Source of the DNA: Akkermansiaceae bacterium UBA1518
Lineage (GTDB): Bacteria; Verrucomicrobiota; Verrucomicrobiia; Verrucomicrobiales; Akkermansiaceae
Direction of reading: 5' to 3'
Length of the DNA stretch: 25,006 nt
Assembly (NCBI GenBank): GCA_002323895.1
Contig: DCQM01000040.1
Coordinates: forward strand, 1-25,006
Below are positions 15,337 to 24,383 of this stretch, piece by piece. Position 1 is the first letter of the stretch, and every line of letters starts with the position of its first letter. The notes under the pieces were generated by a model, which was not told where the DNA came from, searched no databases, and saw nothing but the letters and a program-made list of their open reading frames with translations. The position numbers and the translations under genes are program-made.

Positions 15337-15468
15337 ACCACCTCTGTAATCCCGCGAGAGCAATCCCGCAAGCGTTGGTGTCTTTCGCGTTGCTTTAAGA
15401 TTCTAAATTGTCACCGCGAATCGTGATAATATGTGGGTATAGCGCTTTCGCCATTGAGGTTTGAGATC

Positions 15469-16887
15469 CTAAGGTCTGCTTTGGAAGGAGGGTGTGAGGT
15501 TTGCGGCGGCTTTATGCGCTTTTTTGGTGTCGAGAGAGAGGCCGGGATCACCTTGGTCTTTGAGGTGCTGGTCTAGGATGGTGGCGAGCGTCTCTTTAAT
15601 TTTGGCGTGGGTTGGATCGCTGGCTAGGTTAGTCATTTCGTAACGGTCTTCATCGGTGTGATATAACTCTTCGGCGGGGCGTTTCATAAATCGGTTGACG
15701 AGCATCTCGTGCTTGGGATTTGAGAAAGAAGAAAACACCCAGCTTGACCAGTAGGGGTTGTGCTCGTGTTTGCCCATGAGATGTTTTTCGATATAGAGAG
15801 AAGTATGCGAAAGGTTGCGGATGTAACGCCACTTGCCATTGGTGATGGAACGAATGGGATAAGTGGGCCCTTCCGGATAATTGTTGTGCATACCAAAGGC
15901 GTAGTCGCGGTGATCAGAGGCTTCTCCCAAGAGGACACCTGCGAAACTGTGGCCATCAAAAGTTTTGGGGTTAGGTTTGCTGCCCGCGAGGTCAAGAATC
16001 GTAGGGAGAATGTCTGCGTATTGCACAATCGCGTTGGTGCGGCCTGATGTTATTTTTTTGGGCCAACGAGCCACTAGCGAAGTGTGAAGGCCGTTGTCCC
16101 AGTTTGTCCATTTGCAGCCAGGGAATTGAGCGCCTTGCTCGCTCGTAAAGAGAACGAGGGTGTTATCAGAGTTTTTGGTTTCCTCGAGGAGTAATAGGAG
16201 CTCGCCCACTTGGGAATCCATGTAGGTGATCTCAGCAAGGTAGTCAGCATATTGTTGCCGGGTCATTGGCGTATCGGCAAGATAGGGAGGGAGTTTGATT
16301 TTTCCGGGTGGGTAAGCTGAAGCATCGCCCATGACCCAAGGTGCGTGTGGTTCGGTAAGCGCCACGACAAGGCAAAATGGTTGATCCGAATCTCTGGTAA
16401 CAAACTCCTTGCTTCCCGAGAGATCGTGAGGCTGGGTCGGGTTACGAACGCAATTTTGATCGAAGCCGGGAATTTTTTCGAAGGGAAAAGCTGCCTTCGG
16501 TTTAACGTGAGTTTTCCCTGCTAGTCCGACTCGATATCCTTGTGGCCTCAAAATATGAGGCATACTTCGAGTCCCGGGACGGCAGGTGCCGTGATTCCAA
16601 GCGCAGCCATTTCGGTGAGGATATCGCCCGGTGTAGAGTTCGGAACGACACGGAGAGCACATTGCCATTCCTAGATAGGCTCGATTAAAGATAAGTGATT
16701 GTTTCGCGTAAGCATCTAGGTGAGGAGTTTTGGCATTCTGTCCGCCATTTATTGGGAGGTCACTGAAGGTGCAATCATCAGCAATAATGATGAGAATATT
16801 GGGTTTTTGAACCGCGTTCAGAGAGACTGAGAGACTCAGGGATAGAGCGATTAGAAATTTAGTCATTTGATTATTTTGAGAAGTCAT
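15469..16887 (-). CDS. Secreted formylglycine-type sulfatase (family S1, subfamily uncertain)
   Basis: A 472-residue arylsulfatase-fold enzyme that removes sulfate esters, probably from sulfated polysaccharides. The N-terminus MTKFLIALSLSLSVSLNA (from M8) is a signal peptide. The active-site signature is MCSPCRSELYTGRYP, with C77 the residue converted to formylglycine. It is CxPCR rather than the commoner CxPSR. Metal ligands D37/D38 (IIADDCTFSDL), GKTH (K125, H127), EPHAPW (H181) and TSEQGAQFPGCKW (E250, Q251 where many sulfatases have D, H/N) complete the site. Similarity to the sulfamidase-like branch is possible but unproven. It starts at ATG 16887, overlapping the upstream amidotransferase stop (ATGA). 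No formylglycine-generating enzyme is in the window. Confidence 0.9.
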   Translation of the reverse strand: MTSQNNQMTKFLIALSLSLSVSLNAVQKPNILIIIADDCTFSDLPINGGQNAKTPHLDAYAKQSLIFNRAYLGMAMCSPCRSELYTGRYPHRNGCAWNHGTCRPGTRSMPHILRPQGYRVGLAGKTHVKPKAAFPFEKIPGFDQNCVRNPTQPHDLSGSKEFVTRDSDQPFCLVVALTEPHAPWVMGDASAYPPGKIKLPPYLADTPMTRQQYADYLAEITYMDSQVGELLLLLEETKNSDNTLVLFTSEQGAQFPGCKWTNWDNGLHTSLVARWPKKITSGRTNAIVQYADILPTILDLAGSKPNPKTFDGHSFAGVLLGEASDHRDYAFGMHNNYPEGPTYPIRSITNGKWRYIRNLSHTSLYIEKHLMGKHEHNPYWSSWVFSSFSNPKHEMLVNRFMKRPAEELYHTDEDRYEMTNLASDPTHAKIKETLATILDQHLKDQGDPGLSLDTKKAHKAAANLTPSFQSRP

Positions 16888-17672
16888 TTCCTTGATGCTT
16901 GAACGAAGGCCTTAAGTAGTTTTGCTTGCAGGGGATCATTTGGGGCCATTTTTTCGGGATGCCATTGGACTCCGATGAGGAAACGATCTGGGTCTGTTGT
17001 TTCAGTGGCTTCAACGATTCCGTTGGGGCTCTTTGCAACGAGTTTGAGCCCTTCGCCGAGCCGGCCAACCGCTTGGTGGTGAAATGAGTTTACTAAGAGT
17101 TTTGTCTCGCCGAAGATTTCGCAGAGACGCGAACTGGATTCAAGTGTGACTTGATGGGTGACTCCTCGATGGTTCACTCCGAACTCAGATGGGATATCTT
17201 GAATCAAGGAGCCACCGTGAACGACGTTGATCCATTGGCTCCCCAAGCAAATTCCAAGCAAGGGTTTGTTAGTCTTTTTGATCCAAGTGGTTATGAGTTC
17301 TTTTTCGAACAGGTAGCGATTCTCTTCGAGAATCTGTGTCGTGGGATGTGGTTCTTCTCCCCACTCTGATGGAGGGATATCAGCACCTCCTGGCATGATC
17401 AATCCGTCTAGAAGATCAAGGTATTCTGCAATCTTATCGGAAGAGCCATCACCGTTTGGAAGAACGATTGGAACTCCGCCTGCCTCCTTTACGGCGAGGA
17501 CGTAGCTATCATTGGTGAGGCTGGCAATTCCGATAAGTGGGGCATTGAACTTTTTCTCTGCGATGGGTCGAGAGGCCCGAATTGGATTAAGCTTGGCGTT
17601 TTGACCGAAAAAGAAGCCTAGGCCGATCGCAGCAAGAATCGAGGTGAAGGTGAGGAAAGTGCGACGTGTCAT
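16884..17672 (-). CDS. Class I glutamine amidotransferase-like hydrolase (peptidase C26, gamma-glutamyl hydrolase type) with Tat signal
   Basis: A 262-residue protein with the C26/PuuD-like fold, which hydrolyses gamma-glutamyl bonds. The nucleophile is C142 in LLGICLGSQWINVVHGG. The partner residues are H238 and E240 in FLIGVQWHPEKM. IMPGGADIPPSEW matches the N-terminal oxyanion loop region, and NSFHHQAVGRLGEGL is another family block. The N-terminus MTRRTFLTFTSILAAIGLGF is a good twin-arginine (Tat) signal or signal anchor, whereas characterised PuuD enzymes are cytoplasmic. Export to the periplasm or tethering to the membrane is therefore likely. It overlaps the sulfatase start by 4 bases. 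The substrate is unknown and could be a gamma-glutamyl compound or peptide. I saw no clear promoter or Shine-Dalgarno sequence. Confidence 0.85.
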   Translation of the reverse strand: MTRRTFLTFTSILAAIGLGFFFGQNAKLNPIRASRPIAEKKFNAPLIGIASLTNDSYVLAVKEAGGVPIVLPNGDGSSDKIAEYLDLLDGLIMPGGADIPPSEWGEEPHPTTQILEENRYLFEKELITTWIKKTNKPLLGICLGSQWINVVHGGSLIQDIPSEFGVNHRGVTHQVTLESSSRLCEIFGETKLLVNSFHHQAVGRLGEGLKLVAKSPNGIVEATETTDPDRFLIGVQWHPEKMAPNDPLQAKLLKAFVQASRK

Positions 17673-17840
17673 CTTAAGTTTAGTCCGATTGAAACTTTTT
17701 CTTTACCGGCCAATTAGACCAGTTCTGTCGCTCACTCAGCCTCAGGTCTCAATTTAAGATGTAAGTTTCTTGAGTTCTTGTTCTCTGACACAGGTTTTCG
17801 AAGAGATCTGTAGTTGATGGCGACCTAATTCCGGTAGGGT

Positions 17841-20800
17841 CTATTTGACGATTACTAGTAAGTCACCAGTGTCGGCAGCCTGGCCCTTCTTGAGAAGAAT
17901 CTCATCAATCACGCCATCTGCCGGGGCACTCACCGTCGTAAGCATTTTCATAGCCTCTAGAACTACTAATTTTTCACCTTCCTTGACTTCGTCGCCCGGT
18001 TTTATTGCGACTTCGCTAATCATTCCGGGGAGTGGCGCGATAATGTGCTGATCGTTGCCGGGCTCTCCTTTGAGGTTGGCTACCGACTCCTTGCCAAGAG
18101 CTTTGTCAATTACAACGCACTCACGGGGCATACCATTTAGTTCATAGAAAAGAGTGCGCCGGCCTTCGCCGTCAGCTTCGCCAATTGAGATGAGCTTGAT
18201 GAAGAGGGTCTTTCCCGGGCCGATGTCAACGTGGACCTCCTCCCCAATTTGAAGTCCGTAAAAGAAAGCTGGAGTGGGTAAGACGGTGAGGCGGTCGAAG
18301 CTTTTCAGTGAATCCAAATAATCTGAAAAGACCTGAGGATACATGAGATGGCTGTAGAGGTCATCGTTCGTTGCCTCGCGATCGAGTTGCTGGCTGAGTT
18401 CAGCCTTAGTTTGATCTAGGTCGCATGGAGGTGCGAGTTCACCCGGGCGGACTGTGACCGGGATCTTATCTCCCAGAACCAGTTTCTGAATTTCTTTGGG
18501 CCATCCACCGTCGGGTTGACCGAGGCCACCCCCCAGCATATCAATAACACTTTCGGGGAAGTCGAGGTTGGGCGCGTTGCCGTTAAGGAGGTCTTTAGCT
18601 TTCAGGTCCTGTGTGACAAGAAGCATGGTCATGTCTCCAACTACCTTGGAAGAGGGAGTGACTTTGACGATATCGCCAAAGAGTTGGTTTACGTCAGCAT
18701 AAGTATGGGCTATTTCCTGCCAACGGTGACCGAGTCCCATGCCGTTGGCTTGTTCCTTGAGATTGGTGTATTGCCCGCCGGGCATTTCGTGGAGGTAAAC
18801 CTCAGCGGTGCCGCTTCGGGGAGCGGAATAGAAAGGTTCGTAGTGGGTTAGGATCTCTTCCCAGTAATCAGAAAACTCGTTGAGGGTTTCGATGTCGAGG
18901 CCGGGGTCTCGCTTGTGGCCACCCATCGCGGCGCAGACAGAGTTCAGGTTTGGTTGGCTTGTTGATCCAGACATGGAGGCAAGAGCCATGTCTGCGATGT
19001 CGACCCCAGCGTCAGCGGCAGCCATAATAGAGGCAGCATTAAGCCCGGATGTGTCGTGAGTGTGGAAGTGGATGGGGATGCCGATTTCTTCTTTGAGTGT
19101 GGAAACAAGCTTTGTGACAGCGGCAGGATGACAGAGGCCAGCCATGTCTTTAATACAAAGAATATGTGCGCCCATTTTTTCCAACTCTTTGGCCTTATCG
19201 ATGTAATATTTGAGTGAGTATTTAGCTCGGTTTGGGTCGGTGATGTCACCAGTGTAGCAAACAGCAGCCTCGCAAACAGATTTTCCATGTTCGCGAACAG
19301 CTTCCATGGCGACCTTCATGTTTGGCAAATAGTTGAGGGAGTCGAAAATACGAAATATATCCATCCCGGAGTCGGCTGCGTGTTTAACGAATCCGGCGAC
19401 GACATTATCAGGATAGTTAGAGTAACCGACAGCGTTCGATCCGCGGAAGAGCATCTGGAAGCAAATGTTTGGGATGCGTTCGCGGAGTTCGCGAAGACGG
19501 TCCCATGGGTCTTCCTTAAGAAAGCGCATTGAGGTGTCGAAGGTGGCTCCCCCCCACATTTCCATCGAAAAAAGATCAGGAGTTCTCTTCGCGTAAGCTT
19601 CTGCGATATTAAGCATGTCAAAAGTGCGCATGCGAGTGGCGATAAGCGACTGGTGGGCGTCGCGCATTGTGGTGTCAGTGCAGAGGAGACGTTTTTGTTG
19701 ACTAATCCATTTTGAAAAGGCTTCGGGGCCCTGGCTAAGGAGGATTTCTCTGGAGGAAGGAGATGCCGTCGAGACACTCGTGCTGCTTGGGATACGAGGC
19801 TGTGCGAAGGGTTTGGCGGGGCGCCAGTTTTTGGCTCCTGGATTGCCATTCACGGTCAGGTCAGAGAGGTAGTTAAGGAGTTTAGTTGCGCGGTCGCGTT
19901 TCGGTATAAAACTGAAGAGACTCGGCTGGGAGTCGATGAGTTTGGTGTGCGCATCACCAGATCGGAAAGTGGAATCTTCAATGACGTTTTCGAGGAAAGG
20001 AATATTGGTTTTAACGCCTCGAATACGGAATTCGCGGAGGGCGCGGTCCATTCGTTGGCAGGCGGTTTCGAAGTCACGACCGGTGGCGGTGAGCTTAACG
20101 AGCATCGAGTCGTAGTATGGAGTAATGACAGCTCCGGCGTCTCCGTTTCCTGAATCGAGTCGGATGCCAAACCCGGCAGCGGATCGATAGTTTGTGATGC
20201 GGCCGTAGTCGGGGGCAAATCCTTTTTCAGGGTCTTCAGTCGTAATCCGACATTGGATAGCGAAGCCGTTGCAGGGAATTTCTTTCTGTGTAGGGATTCC
20301 AATTTCGGGTTCGTGAAGTTTCTTGCCTTGTGCCACGAGTATTTGAGAGCGGACAAGATCGATGCCGGTAACACATTCGGTAACGGTGTGTTCGACTTGA
20401 ATACGCGGATTCATTTCAATAAAGAACCATTCTTTGGAATCCATGTCGTAAAGGAATTCGACAGTGCCGGCGTTGTTGTAGCCGATAGATTGGGCGAGGT
20501 TTGCAGCTGATTGGCAAAGATCTTGGCGAAGGGTGCCCTCTAGATCTATGGAGGGTGCGATTTCAACTACTTTTTGGTAGCGTCGTTGCACAGAGCAATC
20601 GCGTTCGTGGAGGTGGACAACATTACCGTGTTGGTCTCCAAGGATCTGAACTTCGATGTGTTTAGCTCGTTTAATGTAGCGTTCGAGAAAAACTGCAGGG
20701 TTTCCGAAAGCGTTTTGGGCTTCTTCTTGGGCTTCGGCCAAGCGGGCTTGAAGTTCGGAAGGTTTTTCAACGATCCGCATACCACGACCACCACCGCCAA

Positions 20801-21290
20801 ATGCGGCCTTGATGATAAGAGGGAAGCCGACCTCATGGGCTACGGTAAGGGCTTGATCGGGATCGGAAATGGCGTCGTCGGTGCCCGGAAGAACCGGAAC
20901 TTTGGCTGCGATCGCTTGTGCGCGAGCAGCGGTTTTGTCGCCCATGGAGCCTAGAAGGTCAGCGGATGGGCCGATGAAGGTAATGCCCTCGCGTTCGCAG
21001 GCGCGGGCGAAGTCGGCATTTTCGGACAGGAATCCATATCCAGGATGAATGAGAGTAACACCTTTTGATTTTGCGAGGGCGACAATGCCTTCGTGGTCGA
21101 GGTAGGCACCGACAGGACCTTTAGTGGCGTCTAGCTGGTAGGCCTCGTCAGCTTTAAAGCGATGGCGGGAAAAGCGATCTTCCTCGGCGTATATGGCGAC
21201 GGTGCGAAGCCCGAGTTCAGTGGCAGCGCGAAAGACGCGAATGGCGATTTCGCCACGGTTGGCGACAAGGAGTTTTTGTTGGATAGCCAT
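17841..21290 (-). CDS. pyc: Pyruvate carboxylase, single-chain
   Basis: A 1149-residue biotin enzyme that carboxylates pyruvate to oxaloacetate with ATP and bicarbonate. Domains run in the usual order: biotin carboxylase (1-455), with KLLVANRGEIAIRVFRA, HPGYGFLSENADFA, KAAFGGGGRGMR and EMNPRIQVEHTVTE; carboxyltransferase (about 545-815), with CTDTTMRDAHQSLIATR, EMWGGATFD and HFHTHDTSGLNAAS; then the allosteric/tetramerisation region and a C-terminal biotin carrier with VLEAMKM, biotin on K1115. The length matches bacterial and mitochondrial enzymes (about 1150). The ATG at 21290 gives the canonical start. Its leader is pyrimidine-rich with no Shine-Dalgarno sequence. Many C-ending codons suggest high expression. 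It stands alone, divergent from valS, and feeds the TCA cycle or gluconeogenesis. Confidence 0.97.
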   Translation of the reverse strand: MAIQQKLLVANRGEIAIRVFRAATELGLRTVAIYAEEDRFSRHRFKADEAYQLDATKGPVGAYLDHEGIVALAKSKGVTLIHPGYGFLSENADFARACEREGITFIGPSADLLGSMGDKTAARAQAIAAKVPVLPGTDDAISDPDQALTVAHEVGFPLIIKAAFGGGGRGMRIVEKPSELQARLAEAQEEAQNAFGNPAVFLERYIKRAKHIEVQILGDQHGNVVHLHERDCSVQRRYQKVVEIAPSIDLEGTLRQDLCQSAANLAQSIGYNNAGTVEFLYDMDSKEWFFIEMNPRIQVEHTVTECVTGIDLVRSQILVAQGKKLHEPEIGIPTQKEIPCNGFAIQCRITTEDPEKGFAPDYGRITNYRSAAGFGIRLDSGNGDAGAVITPYYDSMLVKLTATGRDFETACQRMDRALREFRIRGVKTNIPFLENVIEDSTFRSGDAHTKLIDSQPSLFSFIPKRDRATKLLNYLSDLTVNGNPGAKNWRPAKPFAQPRIPSSTSVSTASPSSREILLSQGPEAFSKWISQQKRLLCTDTTMRDAHQSLIATRMRTFDMLNIAEAYAKRTPDLFSMEMWGGATFDTSMRFLKEDPWDRLRELRERIPNICFQMLFRGSNAVGYSNYPDNVVAGFVKHAADSGMDIFRIFDSLNYLPNMKVAMEAVREHGKSVCEAAVCYTGDITDPNRAKYSLKYYIDKAKELEKMGAHILCIKDMAGLCHPAAVTKLVSTLKEEIGIPIHFHTHDTSGLNAASIMAAADAGVDIADMALASMSGSTSQPNLNSVCAAMGGHKRDPGLDIETLNEFSDYWEEILTHYEPFYSAPRSGTAEVYLHEMPGGQYTNLKEQANGMGLGHRWQEIAHTYADVNQLFGDIVKVTPSSKVVGDMTMLLVTQDLKAKDLLNGNAPNLDFPESVIDMLGGGLGQPDGGWPKEIQKLVLGDKIPVTVRPGELAPPCDLDQTKAELSQQLDREATNDDLYSHLMYPQVFSDYLDSLKSFDRLTVLPTPAFFYGLQIGEEVHVDIGPGKTLFIKLISIGEADGEGRRTLFYELNGMPRECVVIDKALGKESVANLKGEPGNDQHIIAPLPGMISEVAIKPGDEVKEGEKLVVLEAMKMLTTVSAPADGVIDEILLKKGQAADTGDLLVIVK

Positions 21291-21632
21291 GTTGAGTGGG
21301 ATGGAGGAGCTTAGAAGTCTGGAGGTGGGGGAGCCAACTACGGAATTTGCGAAAATTGATTTTTTAAGAATTTAGCTAGTCTGGCTGAAGGCTCTCACCT
21401 AGAGAAGCGAGGCCAGAGACCAATAAGGCGCTTTTTGAGGTCTGAAGACATCTCTTTCGAAGCAGGGGTCGATCCCAAAGTTGTCCAAGGAGAGTCTGTC
21501 TGTTTTTGAGGAAATGAGAAGGGTGATTTGTGGACGTTTGATCAAAGATTCCAGAGTTGGGGGGTAACGGACCCAAGTCCAAACCCCGTAGTGCTTGCTT
21601 GGCGGGAGGGAGTCAGCTACTCATCCGACAAG
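21291..21632. other. Intergenic region between pyc and valS (divergent)
   Basis: These 342 bases must hold the promoters of both divergent genes. I see no convincing gene. A 68-codon minus-strand frame (21376-21582) gives unstructured, rare-residue sequence, and a plus frame open from TTG 21528 merely extends valS. Near pyc is an AT-rich stretch (about 21345-21375) and a C/T-rich leader. Near valS lies a nested hairpin. No convincing -35/-10 pair or T-box stands out, and there is no tRNA-like structure. Confidence 0.5.
21561..21587 (+). promoter_or_regulatory. Nested hairpin in the valS leader
   Basis: Starting 72 bases before the valS ATG is GGGG-taac-GGAC-ccaa-GTCC-aaa-CCCC. The inner stem is GGAC/GTCC with a CCAA loop, and the outer stem is GGGG/CCCC. 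The pairing is perfect and GC-rich, so it should fold in RNA. It lacks a following T run, so it is not a classical terminator or a recognisable T-box. It may tune valS translation or message stability, or be chance. Confidence 0.3.
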
Positions 21633-24329
21633 ATGTCTGAACTGCCCAAAGCCTATGAGCCCACTGAAGTCGAGAAGTCCTGGTATCAGGCTTGGCTTGA
21701 TGCTAAGTGTTTTGAGGCGGATCCTTCCTCCGAGAAACCACCGTATTCAATTGTGATTCCGCCACCGAATGTGACGGGGATTTTACACTTGGGACATGTT
21801 TTAAATAACACAATCCAGGATATTTTGGCACGTCGGGCCCGGCAGAAAGGTTGCGAAGTTCTTTGGCTTCCGGGGACCGATCACGCAGGGATTGCGACCC
21901 AGACGAAGGTTGAGCGTCAGCTTCGGGAGGAGGAGGGGAAAACGCGCCGAGATATCGGACGCGAGGCTTTCTTAGAGAAAGTGTGGGATTGGAAGGACAA
22001 GCATGGCGGTATTATAATTAAGCAGCTGAAACGATTGGGCTGCTCTTGCGACTGGAGTCGTGAGCGCTTCACAATGGATGCCGACTATTCGAAGTGGGTC
22101 TCGAAAGTTTTTGCGGATCTCTTCAATGATGGGCTCATTTATCGTGGGAAGCGGATGGTGAACTGGTGTCCGGTTTCGCGGACCGCTTTGTCGGATGAAG
22201 AGGTGATTCCGAAGAAACAGAATTCAAAACTCTACTACATGAAGTATGAGTTGGTTGAAGAGCCAGGAATTTTTTTGGAAGTAGCGACAACGCGGCCCGA
22301 GACTTTGATGGGTGATGTCGCAGTTGCGGTAAATCCTAAAGATGAGCGCTATGGCAAGTATGTGGGGAAGCTGGTTAGGCGGCCCTTCCCAGCGGCTGAA
22401 ATTCCAGTGGTGTCGGATGATCATGTGGATCCGGAGTTTGGAACAGGTGCGCTAAAAATTACGCCGGCTCACGATAAGGCGGACTTTGAAATCGGCCTAC
22501 GGAATGATCTTGAGATTATCGATGTATTCCACGCTGATGCGACGGTCAATTGCCCGGAAGTTCCGGATTTGGATGGGCTAGACCGGTTTGTGGCGCGGAA
22601 GAAGGCTGCTGCGATGTTAGAGGAAATGGGCTTGTTGATTAAAGTGGAGGAGCATGAAAATAATGTGGGCTTTTCCGAGCGGGCGGATGTTCCGATTGAG
22701 CCACGAATATCGATGCAGTGGTTTCTAAAATATCCAGCTACCGAAGAAACTGCGACAGCAGTTTCAGATGGAAAGATAAATTACCGTCCGGCACGCTGGG
22801 CCAAGACACACGCAAATTGGATGGACGGCATCCAGGATTGGTGTGTTTCGAGGCAGCTTTGGTGGGGACACCGGATTCCTGTGTGGTATCGAAAAGAGAA
22901 GGTCGAAGTGTTGCAGGAATCGGAATCTTTGACGCTCGAAAATTTGGAGGCGGGAGATTTACACGTGAGCGCTGAGCCTCCGGTAGATCCGGAAAATTGG
23001 ATACAGGACAATGATGTGTTGGACACCTGGTTTAGCTCATGGCTTTGGCCGTTTGCGACGATGCAGAATCTCGATGAGGAATCTAGCTTGGTGAAAAAGT
23101 TTTACCCGACAGCTGATTTAGTGACTGGGCCAGACATCATCTTCTTTTGGGTCGCCCGTATGATAATGGCAGGATACCGCTTTAAAGGTGAATTGCCTTT
23201 TAAAAACGTGTTCTTCACCTCGATTATTCGGGATATCCAAGGCCGGAAAATGAGTAAATCGCTCGGTAATTCGCCCGATCCGATTGACCTCATGGAAAAA
23301 TATGGTGCGGACGGTTTGCGTTTCGGTCTGATGAGAACAGCGCCGATTGGTGCTGACCTTCGTTTCGATGAGGCTCAGGTTGAGGAGGGGCGAAACTTTG
23401 CCAATAAAATTTATAATGCCTGCAGATTTCGTCGTATGGCCGGGAGTGATTCAAAGGCGGATTTCGAACCGTCGGCGTGCGAGACACTTCGACCGTATCA
23501 TGTAGATATCTTGGCGAAGTGCGATCAATTGGCAAAAAATCAAGAGTCTGCCTATGACGATTATCGCTTCAATGAGGTTGGTCAGCAGCTCTATGATTTT
23601 CTGTGGAGTGAATTCTGCGACAAATTCTTGGAAGCCGTGAAGGGAGATCTGCGTGATGATGCAAGCGAGTCTCAGCGTGAGACTACGCTTGGTGTTTTTG
23701 ACTCAGTGATGGTTCGTTATCTTCAGTTGCTGCACCCTTATATGCCGCACTTGACTGAAGAGTTGAGCCTACGGATGGGTTACATTGAAGAGGGGCAGTT
23801 TGTGATGGAGAAGGAGCTTCCCGTTTCTGGTTTACTTGATGGAGTGGATGTCAGAGTGATTTCGGAAGGTTGCGAGCAAGCAGCAGCTGTTTATAAAACA
23901 GCTGCCCAGTTACGTAATTTAAAAGCTGAATACCGACTCGCTGCTCGCAAGGATGTGAGGTTTATTGCGAAGACCGGCCCTTCCTGGTTGGAGGCAGAGG
24001 CTGCGACTTTAGCACTCCTTGTGGGGGCTGAGGGACTTACTCGGGACGAGAATTATATTCCCGAACAGGGAACGCCGGGAGCGGTCACTGCATCTGGAGA
24101 GTTGTTTATGCCTCTTGAAGGATTGATTGATGTGGAGGCAGAAAAAGCTCGTCTCGATAAGGAGATCGAGAAAATTCAGAAGGAAGTTGGAAGATCAAAG
24201 GGCAAGTTGGGAAATGAGAAATTTGTTACGAATGCCAACCCTGAGGTCGTGAGGGTTGAGCGAGAGCGTCTTGGCGAGTGGGAAGGCAAGCTCTCCCAGT
24301 TACAAGAAATGCGCTCAAATTTAACATAA
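21633..24329 (+). CDS. valS: Valyl-tRNA synthetase
   Basis: An 898-residue class I synthetase that charges tRNA-Val. The HIGH motif is HLGH at residues 52-55 in PPPNVTGILHLGH. The KMSKS motif occurs exactly at about 539-543 in RKMSKSLGNSPDP. The CP1 editing domain has the usual blocks TTRPETLMGDVAVAVNP and KITPAHDKADFEIG. The WWGHRIPVWY, VLDTWFSSWLWPF and GPDIIFFWVARMI segments match ValS specifically. The C-terminus is a tRNA-binding coiled coil (VEAEKARLDKEIEKIQKEV). The start is taken at ATG 21633 because it gives the family-typical N-terminus (MSELPKAYEPTEVEKSWYQ). The frame is open to a TTG at 21528, but those 35 residues lack family character. No Shine-Dalgarno sequence is evident. Confidence 0.96.
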   Translation: MSELPKAYEPTEVEKSWYQAWLDAKCFEADPSSEKPPYSIVIPPPNVTGILHLGHVLNNTIQDILARRARQKGCEVLWLPGTDHAGIATQTKVERQLREEEGKTRRDIGREAFLEKVWDWKDKHGGIIIKQLKRLGCSCDWSRERFTMDADYSKWVSKVFADLFNDGLIYRGKRMVNWCPVSRTALSDEEVIPKKQNSKLYYMKYELVEEPGIFLEVATTRPETLMGDVAVAVNPKDERYGKYVGKLVRRPFPAAEIPVVSDDHVDPEFGTGALKITPAHDKADFEIGLRNDLEIIDVFHADATVNCPEVPDLDGLDRFVARKKAAAMLEEMGLLIKVEEHENNVGFSERADVPIEPRISMQWFLKYPATEETATAVSDGKINYRPARWAKTHANWMDGIQDWCVSRQLWWGHRIPVWYRKEKVEVLQESESLTLENLEAGDLHVSAEPPVDPENWIQDNDVLDTWFSSWLWPFATMQNLDEESSLVKKFYPTADLVTGPDIIFFWVARMIMAGYRFKGELPFKNVFFTSIIRDIQGRKMSKSLGNSPDPIDLMEKYGADGLRFGLMRTAPIGADLRFDEAQVEEGRNFANKIYNACRFRRMAGSDSKADFEPSACETLRPYHVDILAKCDQLAKNQESAYDDYRFNEVGQQLYDFLWSEFCDKFLEAVKGDLRDDASESQRETTLGVFDSVMVRYLQLLHPYMPHLTEELSLRMGYIEEGQFVMEKELPVSGLLDGVDVRVISEGCEQAAAVYKTAAQLRNLKAEYRLAARKDVRFIAKTGPSWLEAEAATLALLVGAEGLTRDENYIPEQGTPGAVTASGELFMPLEGLIDVEAEKARLDKEIEKIQKEVGRSKGKLGNEKFVTNANPEVVRVERERLGEWEGKLSQLQEMRSNLT

Positions 24330-24383
24330 ATAAAACTTAGGTTGGAGCCATTGCTCGAATCGTGTTTATTTCAAGGAACAGAA

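Noticed and set aside
15337..15363. TTG start of sufS at 15363
   Set aside because: The GTG at 15336 has GAGG upstream and gives catalytic residue numbers nearly equal to E. coli SufS.
18516..20954. Several plus-strand frames over 80 codons opposite pyc
   Set aside because: They are shadows produced by strong codon bias of pyc on the minus strand and show no domain of their own.
21376..21582. Minus-strand 68-residue frame between pyc and valS
   Set aside because: The product is rich in P, S, L and Q with no domain pattern, and it overlaps the valS leader hairpin.
21528..21632. N-terminal extension of valS from TTG 21528
   Set aside because: The 35 extra residues lack family character; ATG 21633 gives the expected ValS N-terminus.
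21291..21632. T-box or tRNA in the valS leader
   Set aside because: No T-box consensus, antiterminator or cloverleaf could be built from the sequence.
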